Source: Pseudomonas sp. R-28-1W-6 (GTDB lineage: Bacteria > Pseudomonadota > Gammaproteobacteria > Pseudomonadales > Pseudomonadaceae). From it: a DNA stretch of 62,853 bases. Below the pieces are notes generated by a model that was not told the origin of the DNA, did not search any database, and worked only from the letters and a program-made list of their open reading frames with translations. This document shows, piece after piece, positions 7,795-17,100 of this stretch; the first letter of the stretch is position 1, and every line of letters begins with the position of its first letter. The stretch covers positions 1 to 62,853 of the forward strand of contig NZ_WELK01000015.1 in NCBI RefSeq assembly GCF_009799925.1, written 5' to 3'. The position numbers and the translations under genes are program-made.

Positions 7795-9192
7795 ATGAAC
7801 ACATCACTCAATGCCCACGGGCAAAACCAGACAACGATAGATAAATGGCTGTCCGGCCTTTTCTTCTTTGTTAGCTGCGTCATCATCTCCCTGTTTACCA
7901 TTGCCCACTTCAAGGAAAAGGGGAATCCAGGTCTCACGGCTATTTATGTCTTCGCCATGATTCTTGTTGAAGCCGCGTGTTGGAATGCTGTTAAAAAGAT
8001 TTCTGCCTACTATCGGAATAAGAGCTTTGTGAAACTTGTTTTTGCTCTTGCTCTTGTTTGCGGTGGGCAGTTGTTTGTTGTCGGCATCCACTGGAATTTC
8101 ATTTACACCTCATTTTCCGGTGTGGTTAAGAGTGATGAGGTAGAGCAAACAACCGCCCAGGAAAATCGCAAGGAAAAGATTGATCGCCTTGTTGCTGAGT
8201 ACCGTGCGCTGGAAGCCCCTATCGAATCTCCAGATTTTGGAATTCCTTCGATTGAGTCCTCGATTCGCTCTGTCGAAGCCAACGCCAAGGAATCTGTTCG
8301 CCAGGGGAGCACCACGAACGGCCATAAGTTTTCCGTTGAGATCGGCAGCCTCCAGGACAAGCTGATGTCTGCCCAGAAGATGAAGAACGATTTCATTCTT
8401 GCAGAGCAACAGCGCCGCGATCAGCGCAAGCGTGAAATCATCTCGGAGGTTGATCAGACGAAGAATGAGATGCTGGCTTCATCCAAAGCCGGAAGCACCT
8501 CAAAAATGCTGTCTGAGGAAAATGCCCTGTACCTGGCCTTGTTCGGCGCGATCCTGATCAAGCTGGGTGGGCTTGTCAGCACGATGGGGTCTGTTCATGA
8601 GAGCCCTACTCGTCTCTCCGATCTGCGCTCAACTGCCAAGCAGAATCCAGCTTCAGCTGAAGAGGTTCGACGCCCCCTTGCCACGCCCTCAGAGCCGCCT
8701 GTAGCTGCTCAGAGTCCTGTATTGGCACCTGCCGCCCCTGTGGTGGCCGTAGAGCAGCCTGAAGAGCCCCTGGAGCCCCTTCGCTCAGTTGCTTGCGCTG
8801 CTCCAGCTGCGCGCGATGAGCGAATGGCAGATCTGGTGTCTGTCGAGGCTGATCCGGTAGTGCTGCAAGCGCCTGGTGTTGACGCCGAAGCACTCGCCGA
8901 GTCGTCTTTGGAGCCCGCCCCCTCAAATAGCCTGACTGCTGATTCGATAGTTGCTGAAGTCAGCAGCCAGTACCGGGACTATTACAGGGCGCTGCTGGTG
9001 TTCATGAAGACCTACCCAAGGGACAGGAAGATCCCCACCAAGGACATCCCCGAGTTGGCAGATGTTTCGATGGCAAACAGCAAGATGCTCATGATCTACA
9101 AGCACGCCAAATCCATTGGCTTGATGGCTCAACCATCCGGCGACGGTGGCCCGTATTTCGTGACCGATCTGATTGATGAGGTGGTCATCTAA
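7795..9192 (+). CDS. Membrane protein with coiled coil and C-terminal helical domain
   Basis: 465 residues, unrecognised. Hydrophobic segments lie near residues 18-39, 46-63, 79-101 and 243-262. Between the third and fourth is a charged coiled-coil-like stretch. A Pro/Ala/Glu-rich linker (about 280-380) leads to a compact C-terminal domain of about 80 residues (QYRDYYRALLVFMKTYPRD to YFVTDLIDEVVI) that could be winged-helix-like. That last point is a guess. I chose ATG 7795. An upstream in-frame ATG at 7729 would be almost at the transcription start. The SD is weak (GAG). The layout would suit a membrane-anchored scaffold or DNA tether. Confidence 0.75.
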   Translation: MNTSLNAHGQNQTTIDKWLSGLFFFVSCVIISLFTIAHFKEKGNPGLTAIYVFAMILVEAACWNAVKKISAYYRNKSFVKLVFALALVCGGQLFVVGIHWNFIYTSFSGVVKSDEVEQTTAQENRKEKIDRLVAEYRALEAPIESPDFGIPSIESSIRSVEANAKESVRQGSTTNGHKFSVEIGSLQDKLMSAQKMKNDFILAEQQRRDQRKREIISEVDQTKNEMLASSKAGSTSKMLSEENALYLALFGAILIKLGGLVSTMGSVHESPTRLSDLRSTAKQNPASAEEVRRPLATPSEPPVAAQSPVLAPAAPVVAVEQPEEPLEPLRSVACAAPAARDERMADLVSVEADPVVLQAPGVDAEALAESSLEPAPSNSLTADSIVAEVSSQYRDYYRALLVFMKTYPRDRKIPTKDIPELADVSMANSKMLMIYKHAKSIGLMAQPSGDGGPYFVTDLIDEVVI

Positions 9193-9213
9193 CCACCCCG
9201 CAAAGGGGATACA

Positions 9214-9247
9214 AAATTGGTATTCCCCTTTGATACTAAATTGGTAT
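9214..9247 (+). promoter_or_regulatory. Two AAATTGGTAT operator repeats
   Basis: AAATTGGTAT occurs at 9214-9223 and 9238-9247, 24 bp apart. The second lies within the near-palindrome ATACTAAATTGGTAT (9233-9247). Both precede the gene at 9281. Related words occur at 9813, 14108 and 20738. Confidence 0.6.
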
Positions 9248-9280
9248 ATAACGCTACCAGCGCGCCATGGAGACTCGGCA

Positions 9281-9757
9281 ATGACCGAAGCGATTAATCA
9301 GCAGGAACCGACTTTGGTTCGTCAAGGAAAGCGGGGGCCACGGAAGTCCGAAAACCCCCGCAAGGCCCTTGAGCTCTGGATCTACCCGAAGCCGGGTGAC
9401 ATGGAGCTACTAAGCCAGGCTGATGCCAAGCTTCAAGAAGACGGCCTGTGCAAAGAAGCAAAGCTTCGTGAGGGTCATCTCAGCTTTACCGAGATTTTCC
9501 TGGCGATCCTGCGCTTTTACCGAGCGCACTCAGATCTCCCGCTTGAACCTGTCATGCAGCCCAATGGAAAGCGCGGAAAGAGCGCCAAGATCGGGCTGAA
9601 CAAGGAAGAGGCACAAGAATGGCTGGAAGCCAGACCCTTGCTTGATTCTGTACTTAGCAAACCTGGGAAAGACGACTGTCGCCCCATGGATGCCATGCTG
9701 TCGCTAGCCAGTTTTTACCTCAGAAACCGCGAAAATCGGGGCCTTCCGGAAACCTAA
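9281..9757 (+). CDS. Small basic protein, possible regulator
   Basis: 158 residues. The N-terminus is rich in Lys/Arg/Pro (RQGKRGPRKSENPRKALE) and is followed by helical segments (GHLSFTEIFLAILRFYRAHS) and a second basic patch (NGKRGKSAKIGL). ATG 9281 has GGAG eight bases upstream, and upstream in-frame starts lie in the operator region. The basic N-terminus and the duplicated operator just upstream would suit an autoregulated DNA-binding protein. I see no classical helix-turn-helix that I would vouch for, so the role is inference. Confidence 0.7.
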   Translation: MTEAINQQEPTLVRQGKRGPRKSENPRKALELWIYPKPGDMELLSQADAKLQEDGLCKEAKLREGHLSFTEIFLAILRFYRAHSDLPLEPVMQPNGKRGKSAKIGLNKEEAQEWLEARPLLDSVLSKPGKDDCRPMDAMLSLASFYLRNRENRGLPET

Positions 9758-9775
9758 CCGATTTTCCTGAATTGT

Positions 9776-9827
9776 AAATATACATTTTGCATACAAGCCA
9801 CTTTACATTGAGATACCAAACTGGTTT
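9776..9827 (+). promoter_or_regulatory. Regulatory region with inverted class I site and ATACCAAACTGGTTT
   Basis: AAATATACATTT (9776-9787) is the class I operator in reverse orientation. ATACCAAACTGGTTT (9813-9827) is a near-palindrome of the third operator type. Together they precede the gene at 9875. The -35/-10 pair is unclear. Confidence 0.5.
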
Positions 9828-9874
9828 ACTAAGAATATAGCGACACGCTAAAAAACTAGAAAGGGTCAGAAACC

Positions 9875-10762
9875 ATGTCCAACCACAACCGCGACGAGTT
9901 CGTCACCAGACGACTCACCCTTAAGAACAGTCGGATCGTGAACTGCATTCACGACATTATCCGCTATCGGTACTACGCCCCTGGCAAAGATCTGAGCATC
10001 AACAAAAAAGATGACATGAAGGCTTTTGCTCCTAACTGGTTGCTGTATGGCCTGCTGATCGACAAGTTGCGCAGTGGCGACACCACGCTTCGAATTCCGT
10101 TCCTTACGTTCGATCAGATGAAGTCCGGGCTCATGCTGGAATTTTTCAATGACGACGAGATGATGCGCCAGGTCGTGGAGATCGATCTCAGCACTGTAGC
10201 CTCCCTGTCCGAGCTGACCAATCTGTTGATGGGTCTGGCTGATGCTGCAATGCCTGTCGATGAGCCCAAGGGCCTTGAGTCCGACTCTGCCGCCCCGGTG
10301 GTTGCAGCCACAGCCAAGGCAGCCCCTGTGGTTTCCGTGGATGCCGCACAAGAGGCCGCCGAAGCTATCAAGGCTGCTTTTGGCGAGAGCGTGGAAGAGG
10401 TTGTCCAGGATGAGGAGCCTGCTTTGAAGCCAGAGCAGGAGCTGGTGGCTGAATCGACTCAGGAAGCTGAGATCGATGCCCAGCCCGAAGTGGAGATGGA
10501 AAGCGAGCCAGAGGGCGATGCCCACAAGCAATTGGATCTGGTGGATGCGGTCGAGACCAGCACTGAACAGCACGAAGAGGCTGGCAAGGCTGATGAGACC
10601 GAAGAGACCGAAGAGGCTGAAGAGGAAGATGAGTCGGCTGTTGAGTTTGAGCCGATTGAAGCCGCACCTGCGAAAGCCAGCGCATTGTCCGATGCAAAGG
10701 CTAAGCACGCCGAGCTGATGAAGCGCCTCCATGAAGGTGGCGTCGGAAAAACCAATAACTAA
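9875..10762 (+). CDS. Protein with helical N-domain and long acidic tail
   Basis: 295 residues. The first 125 form a compact-looking domain (TRRLTLKNSRIVNCIHDIIR to LLMGLADAAM). The rest is low-complexity Ala/Glu/Val sequence with a strongly acidic stretch near residues 240-260, ending in a short Lys/His-containing helix. The leader GAAAGGGTCAG resembles the one before 19271. It is unrecognised. The acidic tail resembles DNA mimics, histone-chaperone-like tails or SSB-like tails, but that is speculation. It is the first gene of the block leading to the polymerase. Confidence 0.75.
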   Translation: MSNHNRDEFVTRRLTLKNSRIVNCIHDIIRYRYYAPGKDLSINKKDDMKAFAPNWLLYGLLIDKLRSGDTTLRIPFLTFDQMKSGLMLEFFNDDEMMRQVVEIDLSTVASLSELTNLLMGLADAAMPVDEPKGLESDSAAPVVAATAKAAPVVSVDAAQEAAEAIKAAFGESVEEVVQDEEPALKPEQELVAESTQEAEIDAQPEVEMESEPEGDAHKQLDLVDAVETSTEQHEEAGKADETEETEEAEEEDESAVEFEPIEAAPAKASALSDAKAKHAELMKRLHEGGVGKTNN

Positions 10763-10766
10763 AAAA

Positions 10767-10800
10767 AGAAAAACCCCGAGAGGTGTCCGCCTCACGGGGT
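10767..10800. terminator. Hairpin between 9875 and 10834 genes
   Basis: CCCCGAGAGG ... CCTCACGGGG inverted repeat. On the plus strand no T-run follows, so it may only attenuate read-through or stabilise RNA. On the minus strand it is followed by T-rich sequence. Confidence 0.4.
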
Positions 10801-10833
10801 TCACAAAAAGCATTCATTATCAGGATCAGTGAC

Positions 10834-12243
10834 ATGAACGATAGAAAAAATAAGCCAAAGGGCGGGCAAGATCAAGCTCGTTCAGAAGGCAGAGTGCCTT
10901 CACCCGACAATTCAGCTGATTTTTCAGCTATTAGCGAGCTTGCCAGCCAAGTCAAAAACCTCAATGGTGTCGTTACCCAGCTGGTTGAAAAGTCGAACGA
11001 CACGTCCGCACCCGCATGGGTTGCTGGTCTGATCGAGAGCTTTTCCGGCCTTACGAACATCGTCAACGGCTTGAGCGGCACCATCGAAGGGCTAAAGGCT
11101 ACCGCCGATGGGTATGAAGCTCGCCTTAAGGCGCTCGAAGAATCCTGCGGCAAAGCAGCCACTCAGGATCAGGTTGCTGGCCTGATCGGCAAGGTCGACG
11201 TCATCGTCGATGAGGCCATTCCGGGGGTTCGCGCCCAGCTGGATGAAATCCATGCTGAGATTGTGGCGATTCGTGCTGCGATTGAGAGCCTTGAGGGTTA
11301 CGTTAAAAGTCTCGACGAGAATCAGGCCCTCATTGCCAAAAATACCGAGTCCCTCGCTGCCTCATACCAGTCGATTGAGAGCCAGCTGGCACCCATTGCT
11401 GAGATTGCAGACGGCATTGGCAATCTCCAGGGCAGTCTTTCCATCATCATCGAGCTGCTGGGCAATCAGCCTGAACTCTTTGAGACAATGCTTGATGAAA
11501 AGCTTCTTGCCCAAACCAATCAGTTTAAGGCGCATTTTTCTCGTATTGAGAAAGCATCAAATGCAATCATCAGCCTGGGTGATTTGCATGGCCAGTTGAT
11601 CGACGCCTCGAACGAGGCTATTGGCAATATGCGCTCGATCTCAATTACGGCAAAAACGCTGGTGAGCAGCGCTGTCAGCGCAACCGTAAACAACACCATT
11701 GATCTGCTACAGCCCCGGATCATGGATATGGTCAATCCGGCCATGGATGCAATTGAGCGTCGCTTTACCAGCGTCGAGCTTGTTGATATGGCCAAAAAAT
11801 ACTCCACCCAAGTGGATGCCATCCTGAAAGCGCATGAGGCTATTGGTTTGGCCCATGATGCACTCCCAGAATACCTTTCGGAGCTTACTGACACCGTCAA
11901 GACTCTTGAGGGCGCCAGGGAGACTTCGCTTGCTGATTTCGTGGGCCTTCTCGGTGACCTAAAGAAGGGCTTTGAAGAGCTCTCAAAGAAAACTGGCCCG
12001 GCCATTGATAAGGCTATCAAGCTTCATGACAGCCTTGGCTCTATTCACAACATCAGTAATGAACTGAGCACCAACCTTGTTCAGAATGCCGGCGATGTTC
12101 TGGCTCTTCAGTTTTCCAATCAGATCAAAAACCTGAATGGAACCTTTATGGATGCTGTAGTGGCCGCCATTGGGGAAGCGCTGCCAGTGGCACTGGATAA
12201 TTATTATGCAAGGAATAATGCATCGTTAATTACGCCTGAATAA
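10834..12243 (+). CDS. Long all-helical (coiled-coil-like) protein
   Basis: 469 residues, predicted almost entirely helical, with repeated patterns of Ile/Leu every three to four residues. A polar N-terminus of about 45 residues precedes it. It resembles tethering or cytoskeletal coiled-coil proteins and the helical part of methyl-accepting proteins, but has no membrane segment. ATG 10834 follows AGGA at good spacing. The upstream GTG at 10783 lies in the hairpin. It sits between the acidic-tail protein and the 597-residue unknown, and all three precede the DNA polymerase. Confidence 0.75.
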   Translation: MNDRKNKPKGGQDQARSEGRVPSPDNSADFSAISELASQVKNLNGVVTQLVEKSNDTSAPAWVAGLIESFSGLTNIVNGLSGTIEGLKATADGYEARLKALEESCGKAATQDQVAGLIGKVDVIVDEAIPGVRAQLDEIHAEIVAIRAAIESLEGYVKSLDENQALIAKNTESLAASYQSIESQLAPIAEIADGIGNLQGSLSIIIELLGNQPELFETMLDEKLLAQTNQFKAHFSRIEKASNAIISLGDLHGQLIDASNEAIGNMRSISITAKTLVSSAVSATVNNTIDLLQPRIMDMVNPAMDAIERRFTSVELVDMAKKYSTQVDAILKAHEAIGLAHDALPEYLSELTDTVKTLEGARETSLADFVGLLGDLKKGFEELSKKTGPAIDKAIKLHDSLGSIHNISNELSTNLVQNAGDVLALQFSNQIKNLNGTFMDAVVAAIGEALPVALDNYYARNNASLITPE

Positions 12244-12268
12244 CAATAACAATAAAAGGTAAATCATC

Positions 12269-14065
12269 ATGGCAAAGCCAATAAGTAACCCATTATTCCA
12301 GTCAAGAACTGAAATCCTTTCTGAGCTCAATGATATTGAGTCAGCTGATCTTCGTCAGTTCTTTGTTCGCGAATCCGAAAAAATCCACGGTGACATTGAA
12401 GGTGACAGTGGAACTGGCAAGCGAACTGGCAATCCCTATTTAGATAAGGTTGGCGTCTCCAGCGATTCAGTCCTGCCGGATAAATACTCTCGGACGCGCA
12501 CAAAGTCTGAGCACTCGCCGGCATTTCCTGATGACATGCCACTCAGAAATCTGCTTTTGCGAAAGGATGTTAATGGCGCATGGAAAGACCCTAACTCCAT
12601 TGATCCATTCAATAGGTTTTGGAAGGTGTTTTCGCAAAACGACGACAACAAGAATCACAACGAAGAATACAAGGATAGATTCTTTCAGTCTATTGGCTCA
12701 GAGGCCTACCCTCGCAGCATGTCTGAGATTTCTGTTCGTCTAATGAACGTTCTTGATGAGGAACTTTCTCTCAAGCTCCTTGATATGGATTCGCTCAAGC
12801 GTTTTTCCAATAAGAACCTTACCTATGACGATATTAGTCGAGGCATCAAGTCAGGCGCTATTAAGCAAGATGAGATCAATGCTGCTTATGAGTGCGCCGC
12901 TCATCCAGGCATTCATTCTCGACTCAAGACTATTTACATTTCGGCCCTCAATCATCGCCTGGGCGATTATTTTGAGAAAAGGGTTGAGTCTGGAAAATAC
13001 GACGCCAGCTACAGCGACCTGAAAAAGATCGCCTATGCATGCCAGAAATACGCATTAGATCAAGCACGCCTTTCGATCAAGCACGAAAGGGAATTGATTA
13101 AGTGTCAGAATTATTTCATCGATGCCACCAGCAAGGTGATTCACGAAGCTATGGTGGATCGTTCTCTTGCTGGTCAGAAGACCTACAGCCAGTACGGCAG
13201 AACCGTTCGGTTTGATCCTAAGAAACCCATGCAGGATCAGCTAAAAGCCATTCGCGATGCATACCCAGCTTGGGTTTCAAAACGCCTGGATAACCTTGTT
13301 TCGAAGGGTCTGGTTCCATCGGCTGCTGCGGCCATTGCCGCCAAGAATGGTCGTATCCATGCGACAGCAGAGGATGTGAAGGCCGCGCTCAAGGCTATTG
13401 AGAGTGCTCGCAAGAATGTGGGTGAATTCAGTTCGACCAAAGACTTCCTGACCCGACTCTCGGGCAGTGATGCCATTGGCAAGCAGCTCTCCAGCTATCT
13501 GAATAGCGCAGCTACGGCACGTCAAAGCCTTCTGGCTGGGGTTGAGGGCCTGGCGACCAAGCTGGCCACCTACCAGCGCGGCCAGATGCCCAATAGCTCT
13601 GGCACGACCTCAAGTCGCGCCAGGACGAATTTTGATGATCGAATGATGGGTCAGGCTGTTGCTGCCACGGCAATTTTGCAGGCCGGTAACAAGCTGCCAT
13701 CGCTGAAGATCATCAATCAGTCCCTGAGCGAGTTTGGCCTGAGCGTGAGTGCGGCCAAGCAGCAGGTTAAGCAGGCAAAAGTGCTGGATCAGGGGCTGGC
13801 GGTAAGGCTTGGAAAGGCCGAGGCAAGGGGCAAGGGCACCGTTAAGCAGGATCTGGCCCTCCGCGACCAGCTGGGTGCCCAGCAATCCGGCAACGTGCTC
13901 AAGGCCAAGAAATCGCCTGACTCATCACGGATGGAGAGCATTGATCGGCACCTGGCTGAAAGAGGGGTCGCCCTCCGGAAGGAGGTCATCAAGCAGGAGT
14001 CGACCGCCAAACCAGAGGCGCCGAAGCCAGCTGACGACCCTGACAAGAAGGGGCCGAAAATCTAA
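12269..14065 (+). CDS. Unknown protein upstream of DNA polymerase
   Basis: 598 residues with no family that I recognise. The first 110 residues are polar and probably flexible. The central part (120-340) is mixed charged helix (DYFEKRVESGKYD, QARLSIKHERELIKCQNY). The C-terminal third is Ala/Gln/Lys-rich helix, ending in a Pro/Lys tail (KPEAPKPADDPDKKGPKI). The AAAGGTAA SD precedes ATG 12269. A polymerase accessory or terminal-protein-like role is suggested only by position, 97 bases before the polymerase start. Confidence 0.75.
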   Translation: MAKPISNPLFQSRTEILSELNDIESADLRQFFVRESEKIHGDIEGDSGTGKRTGNPYLDKVGVSSDSVLPDKYSRTRTKSEHSPAFPDDMPLRNLLLRKDVNGAWKDPNSIDPFNRFWKVFSQNDDNKNHNEEYKDRFFQSIGSEAYPRSMSEISVRLMNVLDEELSLKLLDMDSLKRFSNKNLTYDDISRGIKSGAIKQDEINAAYECAAHPGIHSRLKTIYISALNHRLGDYFEKRVESGKYDASYSDLKKIAYACQKYALDQARLSIKHERELIKCQNYFIDATSKVIHEAMVDRSLAGQKTYSQYGRTVRFDPKKPMQDQLKAIRDAYPAWVSKRLDNLVSKGLVPSAAAAIAAKNGRIHATAEDVKAALKAIESARKNVGEFSSTKDFLTRLSGSDAIGKQLSSYLNSAATARQSLLAGVEGLATKLATYQRGQMPNSSGTTSSRARTNFDDRMMGQAVAATAILQAGNKLPSLKIINQSLSEFGLSVSAAKQQVKQAKVLDQGLAVRLGKAEARGKGTVKQDLALRDQLGAQQSGNVLKAKKSPDSSRMESIDRHLAERGVALRKEVIKQESTAKPEAPKPADDPDKKGPKI

Positions 14066-14074
14066 CCGAAACCG

Positions 14075-14153
14075 CTTAGTTTGTAAGTCCTTCGGGGCTT
14101 GCAAACTAATTTGGTATTTGCAATACTGAAAATGTAGAGCAAATATACATTTG
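14075..14153 (+). promoter_or_regulatory. Composite control region of the polymerase gene
   Basis: CTTAGTTTGTAAG box (14075-14087). AGTTTGTAAG (14078-14087) and CTTGCAAACT (14098-14107) form an inverted repeat. -35 TTGCAA (14099-14104), AATTTGGTAT (14108-14117) in the spacer, -10 AATACT (14122-14127), and an inverted class I site AAATATACATTT (14141-14152) near the SD. All three operator types meet here. Confidence 0.55.
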
Positions 14154-14162
14154 GAACAGAAG

Positions 14163-17100
14163 ATGGCCCCTCAAGCATCCACCCCGAAAAAACCCCGTGG
14201 CAAATTGCACAGGATCTCCTACGAGGAGAGCCTGGTGCCTGGCAACGAGGAAAAGTCGAAGAAGGAGGCTGCCAGGCTTTACAGCAGGGCCAACACGCGT
14301 GAGGCTCGCCGCGAGCGCATGGCTCAGCGTGTTCATCGCACCAATGAGGATGAGAGCCCGGAGGTCAATCCAAAGGGAGATGGTCTGTCCAAAGCCATTC
14401 GCATGAGCTCAGCCTGTTCGCGTGAGCGCGACGAGGTGATGGACTTCTCGACCGACTACCCCTTTGAGCTAGATGCTGCCACCGGCACTTACGTGCAAAG
14501 CAAGAATTCATGCGGCCATAAGATTGATGCGGGCGGTACTGCTGCCCTCTACACCCCAGCGCCCTTGCTGTCCGGGCCCAACATGGTTTCTGCGCACAAA
14601 ATCAGAAAGCCAGCCATTGCAACTATGGTTATCGACTACGAGGCCATGGGTCTGAATCCAACAGCTGTTCAGTCGGGCACTCTGTACCAGATTAGAAACA
14701 ACAACCATTCCCCGATTCCTGTCAGTGAAGAGAGCGAGGTTGTTCGAGTAAAAACCATCTCTCAGATGCACCATGAAATGTTCTCCAGGTGCTTCAACAT
14801 TCTTCAGTTCTGCGTTGAAAATAATCTGGGTGGCGGAACTATTCATATTTTTGCGCATAACCTTGATGGTTTTGACGGCATCTGCACTTCTAAGCACCTG
14901 AATATCAAAAAGGGTGAGGATGGCGCTTACTTTACCTACCGCCATAACGAAGTCGATTATTTCGTTTCGGCTGAAATCACCAAGTTTGGTAGCTGCTCCA
15001 AGATTACGTTTGAAGTGAACCTTGGCAAGAATGGCACTTTTCGCTTTGAAATGATTGATTCCATGGCGCTCATGGCAGTTAATCTTGGCGCCTTTGCGAC
15101 CTATGATCTCAAAAAAGATAACACGCCATTCATGTTTACCAACACCCTGGAATGGCTGCATGAGCAGGGTTATGGTGACATTACTCAAGCCGATCTTTTG
15201 AAGTACATTGACAACTCACACAAATATGAGTTACTCCCTAATGGCTACTGGATCACCAACTATTTCGTAAACGACGAAGGCGTTGAGGTTTACACCTCGT
15301 GCCCCATCGTCACCAAGAAACACCCTCGCGGCCACCTGTTTTCTGATCGCCTGGTTAATGCGATTACCCACTGGAAATCATTTGAGTCGGCGGACGCTAT
15401 CCGCTATGGCAAGCATGACGTCCTGATGCTGGCGAATGCATTGAACGCCTGCTATTCGGTATGTGGCGAATTCGGCATTCGTAGTCCCAGTGCCTATCAG
15501 ACCATCGCCCAGATCGGTGCCCAGGGGCAAATTTGCGGCATTACGGCTGACCTCTACGTCAGGAATGAAAAAGGCGAGATCCAGTTTGAGGATCTGCGTG
15601 AAGGCTTTCTGTTGCCTTACCCAGTTCGCAAGTACGCCCACCCTGTCGACTTTACGCTGGCGATCGCAAACCATCGCGGTCACTGGATTTTGAATGCAGC
15701 CGATTCTGAGTATTTTATGCGTACGGGAGTTATCCCGAAAAAGAGCATGAAAGGTGATCAGGCTGAAGATGATAGTCGAGACAATCTTCCTCGCGTTGCC
15801 ATTTTTGACAAAAAGGAAAACGCCTATCGCATTGGCATTGAGACGAAAAACGAGGAAACCGGCAAGGTTGAATTTGAGTGTGAAGTGACTGTTCGCTTTG
15901 ATGGTCTGATGGAAAGCACTGGCGTTACCGTTCAGATGCAGACCTGGTACATCAGCGAAAAAGCCAACCGCTATTGCTTTTATGCGCAGTACGGTGGTCG
16001 AAACGATGTCATTTGCCCGAAGAATCCGACCGGCACTGTCATCGTGGTTGTCGATGCGAACTCGATGTACCCGAGCGTCATGCGTGATGGCGTAAGACTT
16101 CGCTTCCCCGAGAAGGACTATTTCGGTAAGCAGGCTTATTACAACGCCATTCTTGGTTATGTTGATCCTCGCCTGATGGATACTGGATCGACAGGCTGGA
16201 TGAGAAATTCAGGCTTGTCGGTCAAAGCTCGCCAGAAGAAGAAGTTCAGCTTCTACAGCAAAGCCGTCTTCAATAAGGTTCCAGAGCTCTTCCTACCCGA
16301 CGCTGACGAAAATGGTTATGTCGATGCCTCGCTGCGCGATCAGATCGTAGATGTCCTGGACGCCATCAAAGCAGACAAGACCAAGAAGGGTTTGAAGCAT
16401 TACGACTTCAGCCCTCTGACCCAATTTCCAGGCATCACGGTTTCTGACACCGGCAGAACCGTTACGGTCGAGTTGGAAAGAGAGATCGATGTTGTGTTGG
16501 GTCGCCAGAATGCATTGATGGTGCTTCAGGCTCGCGGCGGCATTTTCTACGCCAAGCTGCCCCGCTCACTCTGTAAGGTAATGCGCAAAGTCGGCGCCCT
16601 GCCTGTCACGCTGACCGGCAGTGACCACGATGGTCGCGTCTGCTACCCGGACTGGAAAGACGGTCGCCTGTGGGGCTACTTCACTGCCGAAGAGCTTCAG
16701 TATTTCCTGAGCCAGCCAACCGTTGATGACAGCCTGGTCGAGATCGACCTGTCTCGCTCCTGCCATGCGCCGATTCTGGGTGTTGGTGTTGGCATCTCCG
16801 AAATGGGTGTTCCCTACACCTTTGGTGAGCCCATGAGCTGCTTCCATGACTACATCGACATGGCCTGGAAGGCTCGCCACAAGTGCAAGAAAGAGCTCAA
16901 GGCTCTTGATGCGAAGCTGCGCAACCTGGAAAGCCTGACTGTTCAAAACCCGGTCGAGAAAGACCGTACTGAAGCCAAGATCCTGGAGCTGAAACTTCGC
17001 TCCCTGATGATCAAAACCTTCATGAACGCAGGTGGCTTCGGTGTCCAGGCGCAGAACGTCAAGCCTACTGTTGAATTCAACAGCGACGACCTAGTTGCCT

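Noticed and set aside
9866..10813. Long minus-strand ORF opposite the acidic-tailed gene
   Set aside because: It is a shadow of the plus-strand gene. It lacks an SD, and the plus-strand frame has the expected codon pattern and a good RBS.
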